In this document: positions 53,288-61,676 of the stretch, piece by piece | Layout of the letters: each line of letters opens with the position of its first letter | How positions within the stretch are numbered: the stretch's first letter is position 1 | Assembly: GCA_016790285.1 (NCBI GenBank) | Contig: JAEUPJ010000020.1 | Location: 248,001-312,000, forward strand | Reading direction: 5' to 3' | From: Roseateles sp. | GTDB lineage: Bacteria; Pseudomonadota; Gammaproteobacteria; Burkholderiales; Burkholderiaceae_C | Length of the DNA: 64,000 nt | The notes under the pieces: model-generated | Database searches by the model: none | The model's input: the letters and a program-made list of their open reading frames with translations, nothing else | What the model was told of the DNA's origin: nothing | Program-made: the position numbers and the translations under genes

Positions 53288-54211
53288 ATGGAGACTCTGA
53301 TTCAACAGATCATCAACGGCCTGGTGCTGGGGAGCATGTATGCCCTCGTCGCCCTGGGCTACACGATGGTCTACGGCATCATCAACCTCATCAATTTCGC
53401 GCACGGCGAGATCCTGATGGTCGGCGCCATGGTCAGCTGGACGCTGGTCACGCTGCTGGCGGACTCCGGCCTGCCGGGCTGGCTGCTGATGGTGATCGGC
53501 CTGGCGGCCGCCATCGTCGTCTGTGCGACCTTGAACTTCGCGGTCGAGAAGATCGCCTACCGGCCGCTGCGCAATGCGCCGCGCCTGGCCCCGCTGATCA
53601 CGGCCATGGGCATGTCGCTGCTGCTGCAGGTGCTCGCCATGATCATCTGGAAGCCCAACCCCAAGCCCTTCCCGTTGCTGCTGCCCACGACGCCGTTCGA
53701 CCTGGGCGGCCCCGTGATCACGGTCACGCAGTGCCTGATCCTCGGCCTGACGGTCGCCATCCTGGCGGCGCTGATGTACCTCGTGAACTACACCAAGCTG
53801 GGCCGCGCGATGCGGGCGACCGCCGAGAACCCGCGCGTGGCGGGCCTCATGGGCGTCAAGCCCGACTTCATCATCTCCACCACCTTCGTCATCGGCGCCG
53901 CGCTCGCCGCCGTGGCCGGCCTGATGTGGGCCGCCAACTACGGCACCGTGCAGCACACCATGGGCTTCATGCCGGGCCTGAAGGCCTTCACGGCAGCCGT
54001 GCTCGGCGGCATCGGCAACCTGGCTGGCGCCGTCGTGGGTGGCGTGCTGCTGGGCCTCATCGAGGCCATCGGTGCCGGTTACCTGGGCGACCTGACCGGC
54101 GGCGTGCTGGGCAGCCACTACGCCGACATCTTCGCCTTTGTGGCCCTCATCCTGGTGCTGACGCTGCGGCCTTCCGGCCTGCTGGGTGAGCGCGTGGCCG
54201 ACCGTGCCTGA
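53288..54211 (+). CDS. livH: Branched-chain amino acid ABC transporter, permease LivH
   Basis: A 307-residue inner-membrane permease with about eight hydrophobic segments. Family motifs: INGLVLGSMYALVALGYTMV, GIINLINFAHGEILMVGA and GKAMRATAEN-like GRAMRATAENPRVAGLMGV, the EAA-type loop that meets the ATPases. Length matches E. coli LivH (308). ATG at 53288 starts the conserved METLIQQIINGLVLG. First gene of livHMGF, behind a sigma-54 promoter. No binding-protein gene (livJ/livK) is in the operon. Confidence 0.95.
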   Translation: METLIQQIINGLVLGSMYALVALGYTMVYGIINLINFAHGEILMVGAMVSWTLVTLLADSGLPGWLLMVIGLAAAIVVCATLNFAVEKIAYRPLRNAPRLAPLITAMGMSLLLQVLAMIIWKPNPKPFPLLLPTTPFDLGGPVITVTQCLILGLTVAILAALMYLVNYTKLGRAMRATAENPRVAGLMGVKPDFIISTTFVIGAALAAVAGLMWAANYGTVQHTMGFMPGLKAFTAAVLGGIGNLAGAVVGGVLLGLIEAIGAGYLGDLTGGVLGSHYADIFAFVALILVLTLRPSGLLGERVADRA

Positions 54212-54223
54212 CGGAGACACGAC

Positions 54224-55306
54224 ATGAACAGCAAGAAACTCTTCACCTTCCTCGCCGCGGCCGTCGGCCTGCTGGTGGTGCCGTTGTTCGCGCAGCAGCT
54301 GGGCAACGGCCCCGTGCGCATCATCGACCTGGCGCTGCTCTACGTGCTGCTGGCGCTGGGCCTGAACATCGTCGTGGGCTATGCCGGCCTGCTGGACCTG
54401 GGCTACGTCGCGTTCTATGCCGTGGGCGCCTACATGTTCGGCCTGATGGCCAGCCCGCACCTGAGCGAGAACTTCGAAAGCTTCCGGGCCGCCTTCCCCG
54501 ATGGCCTGCACTCGCCGATCTGGCTCGTCATTCCGGCCGGCGCGGCGCTTGCGGCACTGTTCGGCGTGCTGCTGGGCGCCCCGACGCTCAAGCTGCGCGG
54601 CGACTACCTCGCCATCGTGACGCTCGGCTTCGGCGAAATCATCCGCGTGTTCCTGAACAACCTGGAGTACCCGCTCAACATCACCAACGGCCCGCGCGGC
54701 ATTGGCCAGATCGACTCCTTCCATGTCTTCGGCGTGGACCTGGGCAAGTCGCTGCAGATCGGCGACTACACGCTGCCGTCGGTCACGCTGTACTACTACC
54801 TCTTCCTGGCACTGGTCGTGGCGGGCGTCGTGGTCTGCTACCGGCTGGAGAACTCGCGCATCGGCCGCGCCTGGATGGCCATCCGCGAGGACGAGATCGC
54901 CGCCAAGGCGATGGGCATCAACACCCGCAACCTCAAGCTGCTGGCCTTCGGCATGGGCGCCACGTTCGGCGGCGTGTCGGGCGCGATGTTCGCGAGCTTC
55001 CAGGGCTTCGTCTCGCCCGAGTCGTTCAGCCTGCAGGAGTCGGTCATGATCGTCGCCATGGTCGTGCTGGGTGGCATCGGCCACATCCCGGGTGTCATCC
55101 TGGGGGCGCTGATGCTGTCGGCCCTGCCCGAGGTGCTGCGCTACGTCGCCGGCCCGCTGCAGCAGATGACCGATGGCCGCCTGGATGCCTCCATCCTGCG
55201 CCAGCTGCTCGTGGCCCTGGCCATGATCGGCATCATGCTGGCCCGCCCGCGCGGCCTGTGGCCCGCGCCCGAGCATGGCAAGGCTGCCCCCAAGGCGGTG
55301 AAGTGA
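54224..55306 (+). CDS. livM: Branched-chain amino acid ABC transporter, permease LivM
   Basis: A 360-residue permease. It shows NIVVGYAGLLDLGYVAFYAVGAYM, LRGDYLAIVTLGFGEIIRV and NITNGPRGIGQI, all LivM hallmarks; GRAWMAIREDEIAAKAMGIN is the ATPase contact loop. It pairs with LivH to form the membrane path for Leu, Ile and Val. E. coli LivM is longer (425) because of an N-terminal extension. It starts 12 bases after livH. Confidence 0.95.
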   Translation: MNSKKLFTFLAAAVGLLVVPLFAQQLGNGPVRIIDLALLYVLLALGLNIVVGYAGLLDLGYVAFYAVGAYMFGLMASPHLSENFESFRAAFPDGLHSPIWLVIPAGAALAALFGVLLGAPTLKLRGDYLAIVTLGFGEIIRVFLNNLEYPLNITNGPRGIGQIDSFHVFGVDLGKSLQIGDYTLPSVTLYYYLFLALVVAGVVVCYRLENSRIGRAWMAIREDEIAAKAMGINTRNLKLLAFGMGATFGGVSGAMFASFQGFVSPESFSLQESVMIVAMVVLGGIGHIPGVILGALMLSALPEVLRYVAGPLQQMTDGRLDASILRQLLVALAMIGIMLARPRGLWPAPEHGKAAPKAVK

Positions 55307-55319
55307 CCAGGAGCCCCGC

Positions 55320-56105
55320 ATGAGCAACCAAGACAACATCGTTCTCAACGTCAGCGGCGCGTCCAAGCGCTTCGGCGGCGTGCAGGCCCTGTCCGACGTC
55401 GGCATCCAGATCCAGCGCGGCCAGGTCTACGGCCTGATCGGCCCCAACGGCGCCGGCAAGACGACCTTCTTCAACGTCATCACGGGCCTGTACACACCCG
55501 ACGGCGGCAGCTTCTCGCTGGGCGGCACACCCTACACGCCGCAGGCGGTGCACCAGGTGGCCAAGGCCGGCATCGCGCGCACCTTCCAGAACATCCGGCT
55601 GTTCGCTGAGATGACGGCGCTCGAGAACGTCATGGTCGGCCGCCACGTGCGCACCAAGTCCGGCCTGCTGGGCGCGGTGCTTCGCACGCCGTCGTTCAAG
55701 GCCGAGGAGGCCGCCATCAAGGCGCGTGCGCAGGAGCTGCTGGACTACGTCGGCATCGGCAAGTACGCCGAGTTCAAGGCCCGCACGCTGAGCTACGGCG
55801 ACCAGCGCCGCCTGGAGATCGCCCGCGCGCTGGCGACCGACCCGCAGCTCATCGCGCTGGACGAGCCCGCCGCCGGCATGAACGCCACCGAAAAGGTCGT
55901 GCTGCGTGAGCTGATCGACCGCATCCGCAACGACGGCCGCACCATCTTGCTCATCGAGCACGACGTGAAGCTCGTCATGGGCCTGTGCGACCGGGTGACG
56001 GTGCTGGACTACGGCAAGCAGATCGCCGAAGGCACGCCGGCCGAAGTGCAGAGCAACGAAAAGGTCATCGAGGCCTATCTGGGCGCGGGCCACAAAGCCC
56101 ACTGA
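55320..56105 (+). CDS. livG: Branched-chain amino acid ABC transporter, ATPase LivG
   Basis: A 261-residue ATPase. Walker A is GPNGAGKTT, the signature LSYGDQRRLEIARAL (an SYGD variant of LSGGQ, normal for LivG), Walker B LIALDEPAAGMN, and the switch His is in LLIEHDVKLVMG. It energises LivHM in the inner membrane together with LivF. Length matches E. coli LivG (255). It starts 13 bases after livM. Confidence 0.96.
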   Translation: MSNQDNIVLNVSGASKRFGGVQALSDVGIQIQRGQVYGLIGPNGAGKTTFFNVITGLYTPDGGSFSLGGTPYTPQAVHQVAKAGIARTFQNIRLFAEMTALENVMVGRHVRTKSGLLGAVLRTPSFKAEEAAIKARAQELLDYVGIGKYAEFKARTLSYGDQRRLEIARALATDPQLIALDEPAAGMNATEKVVLRELIDRIRNDGRTILLIEHDVKLVMGLCDRVTVLDYGKQIAEGTPAEVQSNEKVIEAYLGAGHKAH

Positions 56106-56121
56106 GCGAGGGAAGAACGAC

Positions 56122-56841
56122 ATGACAGCAAAGCAGACCCTGCTCAAGGTCAGCGGCCTGAAGGTCGCTTACGGCGGCATCCAGGCCGTGAAGGGCGTGA
56201 GTTTCGAAGTGCGCGAGGGCGAGCTCGTGTCCCTGATCGGCGCCAACGGTGCCGGCAAGACGACGACGCTCAAGGCCGTCACCGGCCTGCAGCCCATCGC
56301 CTCGGGCGATGTGAGCTACCTCGGCGAGCCCATCAAGGGCAAGGGTGCCTGGGACCTGGCCAAGAAGGGCCTCGTGATGGTGCCCGAAGGCCGCGGCACC
56401 TTCACGCGCATGACCATCATCGAGAACCTGCAGATGGGCGCCTACAACCGCAACGACGGTGAGATCCAGGCGGACATGGACAAGGTCTTCGGCCTCTTCC
56501 CGCGCCTGAAGGAGCGCGCCAAGCAGCTGGCCGGCACGATGTCCGGCGGTGAGCAGCAGATGCTCGCCATGGGCCGCGCGCTGATGGCGCGCCCCAAGGT
56601 GCTGCTGCTGGACGAGCCGTCGATGGGCCTGTCGCCCATCATGGTGGACAAGATCTTCGAGGTCGTGAACGACATCCACCAGCAGGGCGTCACCATCCTG
56701 CTCGTCGAGCAGAACGCCAGCCGCGCGCTGCAGCTGGCCAACCGCGGCTACGTGATGGAGTCGGGCGAGGTCACGATGGAAGGCCAGGGCCAGGCGCTGC
56801 TCAACGACCCGAAGGTGCGCGCCGCCTACTTGGGCGAGTAG
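56122..56841 (+). CDS. livF: Branched-chain amino acid ABC transporter, ATPase LivF
   Basis: A 239-residue ATPase. Walker A is GANGAGKTT, the signature MSGGEQQMLAMGRAL and Walker B VLLLDEPSMGLSP; VPEGRGTFTRMTI is the LivF-specific loop. Length matches E. coli LivF (237). It is the last gene of the operon, followed by a set of repeat hairpins (56857-56921) and a strong terminator. Confidence 0.96.
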   Translation: MTAKQTLLKVSGLKVAYGGIQAVKGVSFEVREGELVSLIGANGAGKTTTLKAVTGLQPIASGDVSYLGEPIKGKGAWDLAKKGLVMVPEGRGTFTRMTIIENLQMGAYNRNDGEIQADMDKVFGLFPRLKERAKQLAGTMSGGEQQMLAMGRALMARPKVLLLDEPSMGLSPIMVDKIFEVVNDIHQQGVTILLVEQNASRALQLANRGYVMESGEVTMEGQGQALLNDPKVRAAYLGE

Positions 56842-56856
56842 ACCGACCACCCCCTA

Positions 56857-56921
56857 CCGGCTTCGCCGGCCCCCTCAAGGGGGCACCGCCGTCGGACTGG
56901 CAAAGCCAGATCCGCGGCGGT
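56857..56921. repeat. REP-like intergenic element with three consecutive hairpins
   Basis: Hairpin 1: CCGGC-TTC-GCCGG (56857-56869). Hairpin 2: CCCCCT-CA-AGGGGG (56870-56883). Hairpin 3 is compound: ACCGCCG (56885-56891) with CGGCGGT (56915-56921), enclosing CTGGC-AAA-GCCAG (56897-56909). Together they fold into a compact, cloverleaf-like structure directly after livF. The form resembles repetitive extragenic palindromes dispersed in Burkholderiales genomes. Confidence 0.6.
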
Positions 56922-56931
56922 CGCTGGATGA

Positions 56932-56958
56932 AAAACGCCTGGCAGTGCCAGGCGTTTT
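56932..56958. terminator. Bidirectional terminator between livF and the leucine dehydrogenase-like gene
   Basis: AAAACGCCTGGCA (56932-56944) and TGCCAGGCGTTTT (56946-56958) are perfect 13-base complements around one base. A-run and T-run at the ends serve both convergent transcripts. Confidence 0.88.
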
Positions 56959-56964
56959 GTTTGC

Positions 56965-58020
56965 TCATGAGGTTCGCACGAGCTTTGAACGAGCCCAATC
57001 GTCCGCAACGCGGGCGGGCGTGGAGTCGGCGGTCTGCACGCGCTGCAGCAGCTCTTCCACGCGCTCGGCGATCTTGCTGACTTCGGCCATCACGGCCGTC
57101 TCTTCGCCTTCGCCGCGGTATTCGCGGGCGACGCTGATGATGCCGCCGGCGTTCACCAGGTAGTCGGGCAGGTAGCAGATGCCGCGGCGCTGGAGAGCGT
57201 CGCCGTCGGCCGGCGTGGCGAGTTGGTTGTTGGCGGCACCCGCAATCAGCTTGGCGCGCAGCGTGGGCACGGTGCGCTCGTTCAGGGAGGCGCCCAGGGC
57301 GCAGGGGGCGAGCACGTCGACCTCGGTGGCCAGGATGTCGGCCACGCTCACCGCGGTGGCGCCGAGTTGCGCCACGGCGCGCTCAACCTTGGCGGCGTCA
57401 ACATCCGCCACGACGAGCTTGGCGCCCGCCTTGTGCAGGAATTCGGCCAGGTGCCAGCCCACGGCGCCCAGCCCCTGCAGGGCGACGCGCACGCCTTCCA
57501 GCGACGATCGGCCCAGCACGATGCGCGCACCTGCCTGGATGGAGACGAACACGCCCCAGGCCGTCTTGGGGCTCGGGTCGCCACCGAAGGCGCCTTCGCG
57601 CGGGATGCCGCTCACGAAGGGCGTCACGGCCTGCATGCCGCGCATGTCGGCGGTAGTGGTGCCGACGTCCTCGGCGGTGATGTAGGCGCCCTGCAGCGAC
57701 TGCACGGCGCGGCCGAAGGCGGCGAACAGGGCAGGGCGGTCGAACGTGCCCTCGGGCTTCAGGATGACGGCCTTGCCGCCGCCGAAGGGCAGGTCGGCCA
57801 GTGCGTTCTTCAGGCTCATGCCTTGCGACAGGCGCAGCGCGTCGTTCAGCGCGGCGAGTTCGGAGTCGTAGTGCCAGAAGCGGCAGCCGCCGAAAGCGGG
57901 GCCCCGGCTCGTGCTGTGCACGGCGAGGATGGCCTTCAGGCCGGTGGCGGGGTCGGTGGCGAGCAGCACGCGCTCATGGGGTGCTTGCTCGGGCAGGCCG
58001 AAGATCGAGGTCGGGGTCAT
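56965..58020 (-). CDS. Leucine dehydrogenase-like enzyme (Glu/Leu/Phe/Val dehydrogenase family)
   Basis: A 351-residue amino acid dehydrogenase. The catalytic lysines are K71 (MSLKNALADLPFGGGK) and K83, 12 apart as in Bacillus leucine dehydrogenase; GLGAVGWHLAEFLHKAG is the NAD site. EDVGTTTADM and YLPDYLVNAGGIIS are family motifs. It would deaminate Leu, Val or Ile to keto acids with NAD+. Length matches leucine dehydrogenases (about 360). It is convergent with livF and downstream of the dioxygenase gene, which fits branched-chain amino acid catabolism. Confidence 0.88.
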   Translation of the reverse strand: MTPTSIFGLPEQAPHERVLLATDPATGLKAILAVHSTSRGPAFGGCRFWHYDSELAALNDALRLSQGMSLKNALADLPFGGGKAVILKPEGTFDRPALFAAFGRAVQSLQGAYITAEDVGTTTADMRGMQAVTPFVSGIPREGAFGGDPSPKTAWGVFVSIQAGARIVLGRSSLEGVRVALQGLGAVGWHLAEFLHKAGAKLVVADVDAAKVERAVAQLGATAVSVADILATEVDVLAPCALGASLNERTVPTLRAKLIAGAANNQLATPADGDALQRRGICYLPDYLVNAGGIISVAREYRGEGEETAVMAEVSKIAERVEELLQRVQTADSTPARVADDWARSKLVRTS

Positions 58021-58115
58021 GACGTGGGGCGCTTTGTGGGCGCAGCAGTGAAAGAAAGACGGCCACGCTTGTGACGTGGCCGTCTGCGATTCTACGGAGC
58101 CGCGTGCCCCAGCAG

Positions 58116-58844
58116 TCAGGGGCCCTGGAATCCGTCCCTTCGCAAGGTGATGACCAGGGTGTCGCGCCAGCCGCGCTCGCCGGTTTCCAGCGGCTGGATG
58201 GGCGTGGTTTCGTGGATGACGCGCTCGTCGTCCAGCAGCAGGGTGGTCCACGGCTGGGTCATCGTGAAGCGCTGGCCCGCGGGCCCGTGGGCCTCGAACA
58301 CGCGCGACTCGCCGCCCTTGATCTGGTGGCGCCCCACCATCAACACGGCCACCAGGTCCACGCCGTCGCGGTGCGCGCCCTCGGGCGTGGGGCGCCCGAT
58401 GCCGTCGCTCGTGTCGATGCGAAACGGGTGGGCCTCGATGAACCACGGGCGCTCGCCCTTGAAGGCCGAGGTGACCCGCGCAAGCCCCAGCAGCAAGGCG
58501 GTCCAGGCCGGCGAGGCCACCATCTCCTGCGCCAGCGGCACATACCAGCGCTGGATGCCGCCGTGCAGGGCGTTGTAGTCCAGCGGCTGCCAGTGCGCGC
58601 GGTGGGGGCTGGCCGTGACGGTGTCGCCGTCGACGACGAAGCAACCATGGCGGCGGAAGCGGTAGCGGCCGCCGTCGCGCAGGTAGCCGTCGGGCGGCAG
58701 GTCGTCCCAGCAAGGGCGCAGGGTCTCGAGCGCCTCGGCGCTCACGCCCAGCACGCCCAGGGACGACGGCGCGAGCACCGCCTCACCGCTGCGTTGCAGG
58801 GCGCCGACAACGTCGGCGGGGTCGGTCCAGGGCGGCTCGAACAT
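58116..58844 (-). CDS. 2-oxoglutarate/Fe(II)-dependent dioxygenase, isoleucine-dioxygenase-type family
   Basis: A 242-residue oxygenase of the 2OG-Fe_Oxy_2 family. The iron ligands are H158 and D160 (GAHRDGVD) with H211 (RVIHETTP); R227 or R235 can bind 2-oxoglutarate. Bacillus L-isoleucine 4-hydroxylase belongs to the same family, which is notable beside liv genes and a leucine dehydrogenase. ATG at 58844 lies 5 bases after the reductase gene's stop (58850), so the two are co-transcribed. Substrate is inferred, not shown; free amino acid hydroxylation is the leading idea. Confidence 0.8.
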   Translation of the reverse strand: MFEPPWTDPADVVGALQRSGEAVLAPSSLGVLGVSAEALETLRPCWDDLPPDGYLRDGGRYRFRRHGCFVVDGDTVTASPHRAHWQPLDYNALHGGIQRWYVPLAQEMVASPAWTALLLGLARVTSAFKGERPWFIEAHPFRIDTSDGIGRPTPEGAHRDGVDLVAVLMVGRHQIKGGESRVFEAHGPAGQRFTMTQPWTTLLLDDERVIHETTPIQPLETGERGWRDTLVITLRRDGFQGP

Positions 58845-58849
58845 GGCGT

Positions 58850-59878
58850 TCAACCAGCCGCGTGCTTGTCGGCTTCCGACGTGAACGCGTCCGCGTAGAA
58901 CTCGTCGGCCGGCAGCTGGCACTCGGCGACGAAGTCCTTCTGCGCCGACTCCACCATGATCGGTGCGCCGCAGGCATACACCTGGTGGCCCGACAGGTCG
59001 GGGTGGTCCTGCATGACCGCGCGGTGGACGAAGCCGGTACGGCCCGTCCAGCCGGCGTCGGGCTCCGACAGCACCGGCACGTAGCGCAGCAGCGGCCATT
59101 CGGCGGCCACCTGGGCCGCCCAGTCGTTCAGGTAGAGGTCGGCCGCCTTGCGGGCGCCCCAGTACAGCACCATCGGGCGGGCCGACTCGATGTGGCGGGC
59201 CCGCTCGATGATGGCCTTGATGGGCGCGAAGCCGGTGCCGCTGGCGAGCAGCACGATGGGCTTGGTCGAATCCTCGCGCAGGAAGAAGCTGCCAAACGGG
59301 CCTTCCATGCGCAAGATGTCCTTCTCCTTGAGCGCGCCGAAGACATGGTCGGTGAACTTGCCGCCGGGCATGTGGCGGATGTGCAGCTCGATCTGACCCG
59401 GCAGCGTGTGCGGCGCGTTGGCCATGGAGTAGCTGCGGCGCGCGCCGTCGCGCAGGATGAACTCGACGTACTGGCCGGCGCGGAACTGGAAGTTCTGGTT
59501 GGCGGCGAGCTGCATCGTCAGCACGGCCACGTCGGGCGCGGGCTTGAGGATGGCCGTCACGCGCGAGGGCAGCTTGAGCACCGGGAACTCGCCGGCACCG
59601 GGCACCGTGCGGGCTTCGAGCGTGCAGTCGGTCTGCGGGCGGGCGCAGCAGGTCAGCACGAAGCCGGCGGCTTCTTCCTCGGCGGAGAGCGCCTTGGGCT
59701 GGTGGTTGCCGTGGATGACGGCGCCTTCGAGCAGCTTGCTCTTGCAGGAGCCGCAGGCGCCGTCCTTGCAGCCGTAGGGCAGGCCCACGCCATTGCGGAT
59801 GGCGGCAGCCAGGAGGGTGTCGTCGGCCTCGGTCGTGTAGACGCGGCCGGCGGGTTGGATGGTGATCTGGAAGGACAT
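58850..59878 (-). CDS. 2Fe-2S/FAD/NAD(P)H reductase, CDP-6-deoxyglucoseen reductase-like
   Basis: A 342-residue electron-transfer flavoprotein. An N-terminal plant-type ferredoxin domain has C37, C42, C45 and C77 (GCKDGACGSCKS...TCCAR). The FAD domain has RRSYSMANAP and the NAD(P) domain GTGFAPIKAIIE. The arrangement equals phenol hydroxylase or methane monooxygenase reductases and AscD/RfbI-type proteins. No dideoxysugar genes are nearby. It may supply electrons to an oxygenase. The stop lies 5 bases before the 2OG dioxygenase gene, although such dioxygenases normally need no reductase. Confidence 0.88.
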   Translation of the reverse strand: MSFQITIQPAGRVYTTEADDTLLAAAIRNGVGLPYGCKDGACGSCKSKLLEGAVIHGNHQPKALSAEEEAAGFVLTCCARPQTDCTLEARTVPGAGEFPVLKLPSRVTAILKPAPDVAVLTMQLAANQNFQFRAGQYVEFILRDGARRSYSMANAPHTLPGQIELHIRHMPGGKFTDHVFGALKEKDILRMEGPFGSFFLREDSTKPIVLLASGTGFAPIKAIIERARHIESARPMVLYWGARKAADLYLNDWAAQVAAEWPLLRYVPVLSEPDAGWTGRTGFVHRAVMQDHPDLSGHQVYACGAPIMVESAQKDFVAECQLPADEFYADAFTSEADKHAAG

Positions 59879-59956
59879 GGGTTCCCGAAAAGGCAGCGGC
59901 CCCGCGAAACATGCCCGGGGCCGTAGACTGCGCCGCATTTTGCCGTAACCCCCGAG

Positions 59957-60817
59957 ATGACCCCACGACTGCTGATCATTGGCTGCGGTGATGTCGGCCT
60001 GCGTGTGTTGAAGCTGCTGGCGGGCCGCTGGCGCGTCGATGCGTTGACGTCTTCCCCGGCGCGGGCGGCTGAACTGCGCGCCGCGGGCGCCGTGCCACTG
60101 GTGGGCAATCTGGACGACGCCGCGACCCTGCACCGCCTCGCGGGCCTCGCAGACCGGGTCTTGCACCTGGCGCCACCGCCGACGCAGGGCGCAACCGACG
60201 AGCGCACCCGCCACCTGCTCGCGGCCCTGGGGCGACGCGCGCCGGAGGTGCTCGTCTACGCCAGCACGACGGGCGTCTACGGCGATTGCAGCGGCGCGTT
60301 CATCGACGAGACGCGCACCCCCGCGCCGTCCACGGACCGGGCACGCCGCCGCGTGGATGCCGAGGCGCAGCTGCGTGCCTTCGGGCGCCGTCACGGCACG
60401 CGGGTGAGCCTGCTGCGCATCCCGGGCATCTACGCGCGTGACCGTGAGGGTGGCCACCCCCGCGAACGCCTGGCGCGGGGCACGCCGGTGCTGCATCGTG
60501 ACGATGACGTCTTCACCAACCACATCCATGCCGACGACCTGGCCCATGCCTGCCTGCTCGCGCTGCTGCGCGGCCGCGCGCAGCGGGCGGTCAACGTCTG
60601 CGACGACAGCCAGATGCTGATGGGCGACTACTTCGACCTCGCAGCCGACCTCTCTGGCCTGCCGCGGCCCGAGCGCATCAGCCGCGCCGAGGCGGCGGGG
60701 CGCATGAGCCCGATGCAGCTGAGCTTCTGGAGCGAATCGCGGCGGCTGTCCAATGCCCGGATGAAGGCCGAACTGCGCCTGGCGCTGCGCTACCCCACGC
60801 CTCGCGAAGGGCTGTAG
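59957..60817 (+). CDS. NAD(P)-dependent SDR-type oxidoreductase/epimerase (YeeZ-like)
   Basis: A 286-residue Rossmann protein. LLIIGCGDVGLRVLKLL carries a GxxDxG variant of the dinucleotide loop (GCGDVG). VYASTTGVYGDCSGAFIDE is the SDR strand 5 region, and the tail IHADDLAHACLLAL with NVCDD follows the epimerase fold. The active-site Tyr-x3-Lys is not clear (ARRRVDAEAQ at the expected place), so classical epimerase chemistry is doubtful. It is divergent from the reductase gene by 78 bases. Function is unknown. Confidence 0.8.
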   Translation: MTPRLLIIGCGDVGLRVLKLLAGRWRVDALTSSPARAAELRAAGAVPLVGNLDDAATLHRLAGLADRVLHLAPPPTQGATDERTRHLLAALGRRAPEVLVYASTTGVYGDCSGAFIDETRTPAPSTDRARRRVDAEAQLRAFGRRHGTRVSLLRIPGIYARDREGGHPRERLARGTPVLHRDDDVFTNHIHADDLAHACLLALLRGRAQRAVNVCDDSQMLMGDYFDLAADLSGLPRPERISRAEAAGRMSPMQLSFWSESRRLSNARMKAELRLALRYPTPREGL

Positions 60818-60823
60818 TGGGCG

Positions 60824-61405
60824 TCAGCCGCGCCCGCGTGGCGAGCGCCAGTGGCGGATCAGCAGCCACGCACCCAGCATGCCGCCCAGGTGGGCGAAGT
60901 GGGCGATGCCGCTGGTGCGGCTGAAGCCGAGGATGAGCTCCAGCCCGCCGAAGACGGCCACGAACACCTTGGCCTTCATGGGGATGGGCGGGATCAGCGG
61001 CACGATGATGCGGTTCGGGAACAGCATGCCGAAGGACAGCAGCAGCCCGAAGATGGCGCCTGAGGCGCCGACCGTCGGCGAGCCCGAGCCCATGGCCCAG
61101 GTGAAGAGCAACTGCACCAGCGCTGCGCTCAGCGTGCTGGCCACGAGGATCTGGATGTAGCGCCGCGGGCCCCAGACCCGCTCCAGCTCGCCGCCGAACA
61201 TCCACAGGCCGAGCATGTTGAAGAGCAGGTGCGTGAAGTCGCCGTGCAGGAAGGCGTAGGTGACCAGTTGCCAGGGCATGAACGCACCCGTAGCCAGCGG
61301 CCAGAGCTCGAACCAGAACGCCAGGCCCGGCAGGAGCTCGAAGAAGCAGAAGAAGCCGACGCAGGCCAGCAGGAAGGCTTTGGTGACCGAAGGCAGCGGG
61401 GGCAT
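60824..61405 (-). CDS. Rhomboid-family intramembrane serine protease
   Basis: A 193-residue membrane protease with six hydrophobic segments. The catalytic Ser is S115 in VGASGAIFG and the His is H171 in IAHFAHLGGMLGAWL; HGDFTHLLFNMLGLWMFG is the conserved first-loop motif. Rhomboids cut type I membrane proteins within the bilayer. ATG at 61405 gives the compact core form without a cytosolic domain. It follows tRNA-Leu on the same strand (95 bases). Its substrates are unknown; PEP-CTERM proteins are processed by exosortase, not by this enzyme. Confidence 0.92.
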   Translation of the reverse strand: MPPLPSVTKAFLLACVGFFCFFELLPGLAFWFELWPLATGAFMPWQLVTYAFLHGDFTHLLFNMLGLWMFGGELERVWGPRRYIQILVASTLSAALVQLLFTWAMGSGSPTVGASGAIFGLLLSFGMLFPNRIIVPLIPPIPMKAKVFVAVFGGLELILGFSRTSGIAHFAHLGGMLGAWLLIRHWRSPRGRG

Positions 61406-61500
61406 GGGAGGCGGCGTGGGGCCCGGCAGGGCGGTGCACCGGGGAGGGCGGTGCTTGCCCGATCGAGTGTATGCGAGGGCCGCGGGGTTGCTGTTTCGTG

Positions 61501-61585
61501 TGGTGCCTCGGGCCGGACTCGAACCGGCACACCTTGCGGCGGGGGATTTTGAGTCCCCTGCGTCTACCGATTTCGCCACCGAGGC
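61501..61585 (-). tRNA. tRNA-Leu (anticodon CAA)
   Basis: Minus strand sequence folds as a class II tRNA: acceptor GCCTCGG/CCGAGGC, D-arm with GGCGAAATCGGTAGAC, anticodon stem GGGGA/TCCCC with loop CTCAAAA (anticodon CAA, codon TTG), a variable arm, and GGTTCGAGTCC in the T-arm. The CCA end is encoded (61501-61503). Length 85 is normal for Leu. Confidence 0.95.
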
Positions 61586-61676
61586 CCGTCGGAAACAGCT
61601 GCTCGCCATCACGGCGAGGGGCGGATTATGCACTCGCCAAGCCTGCGTGAATGCACGCGGCGGCACAATCGGCCGC

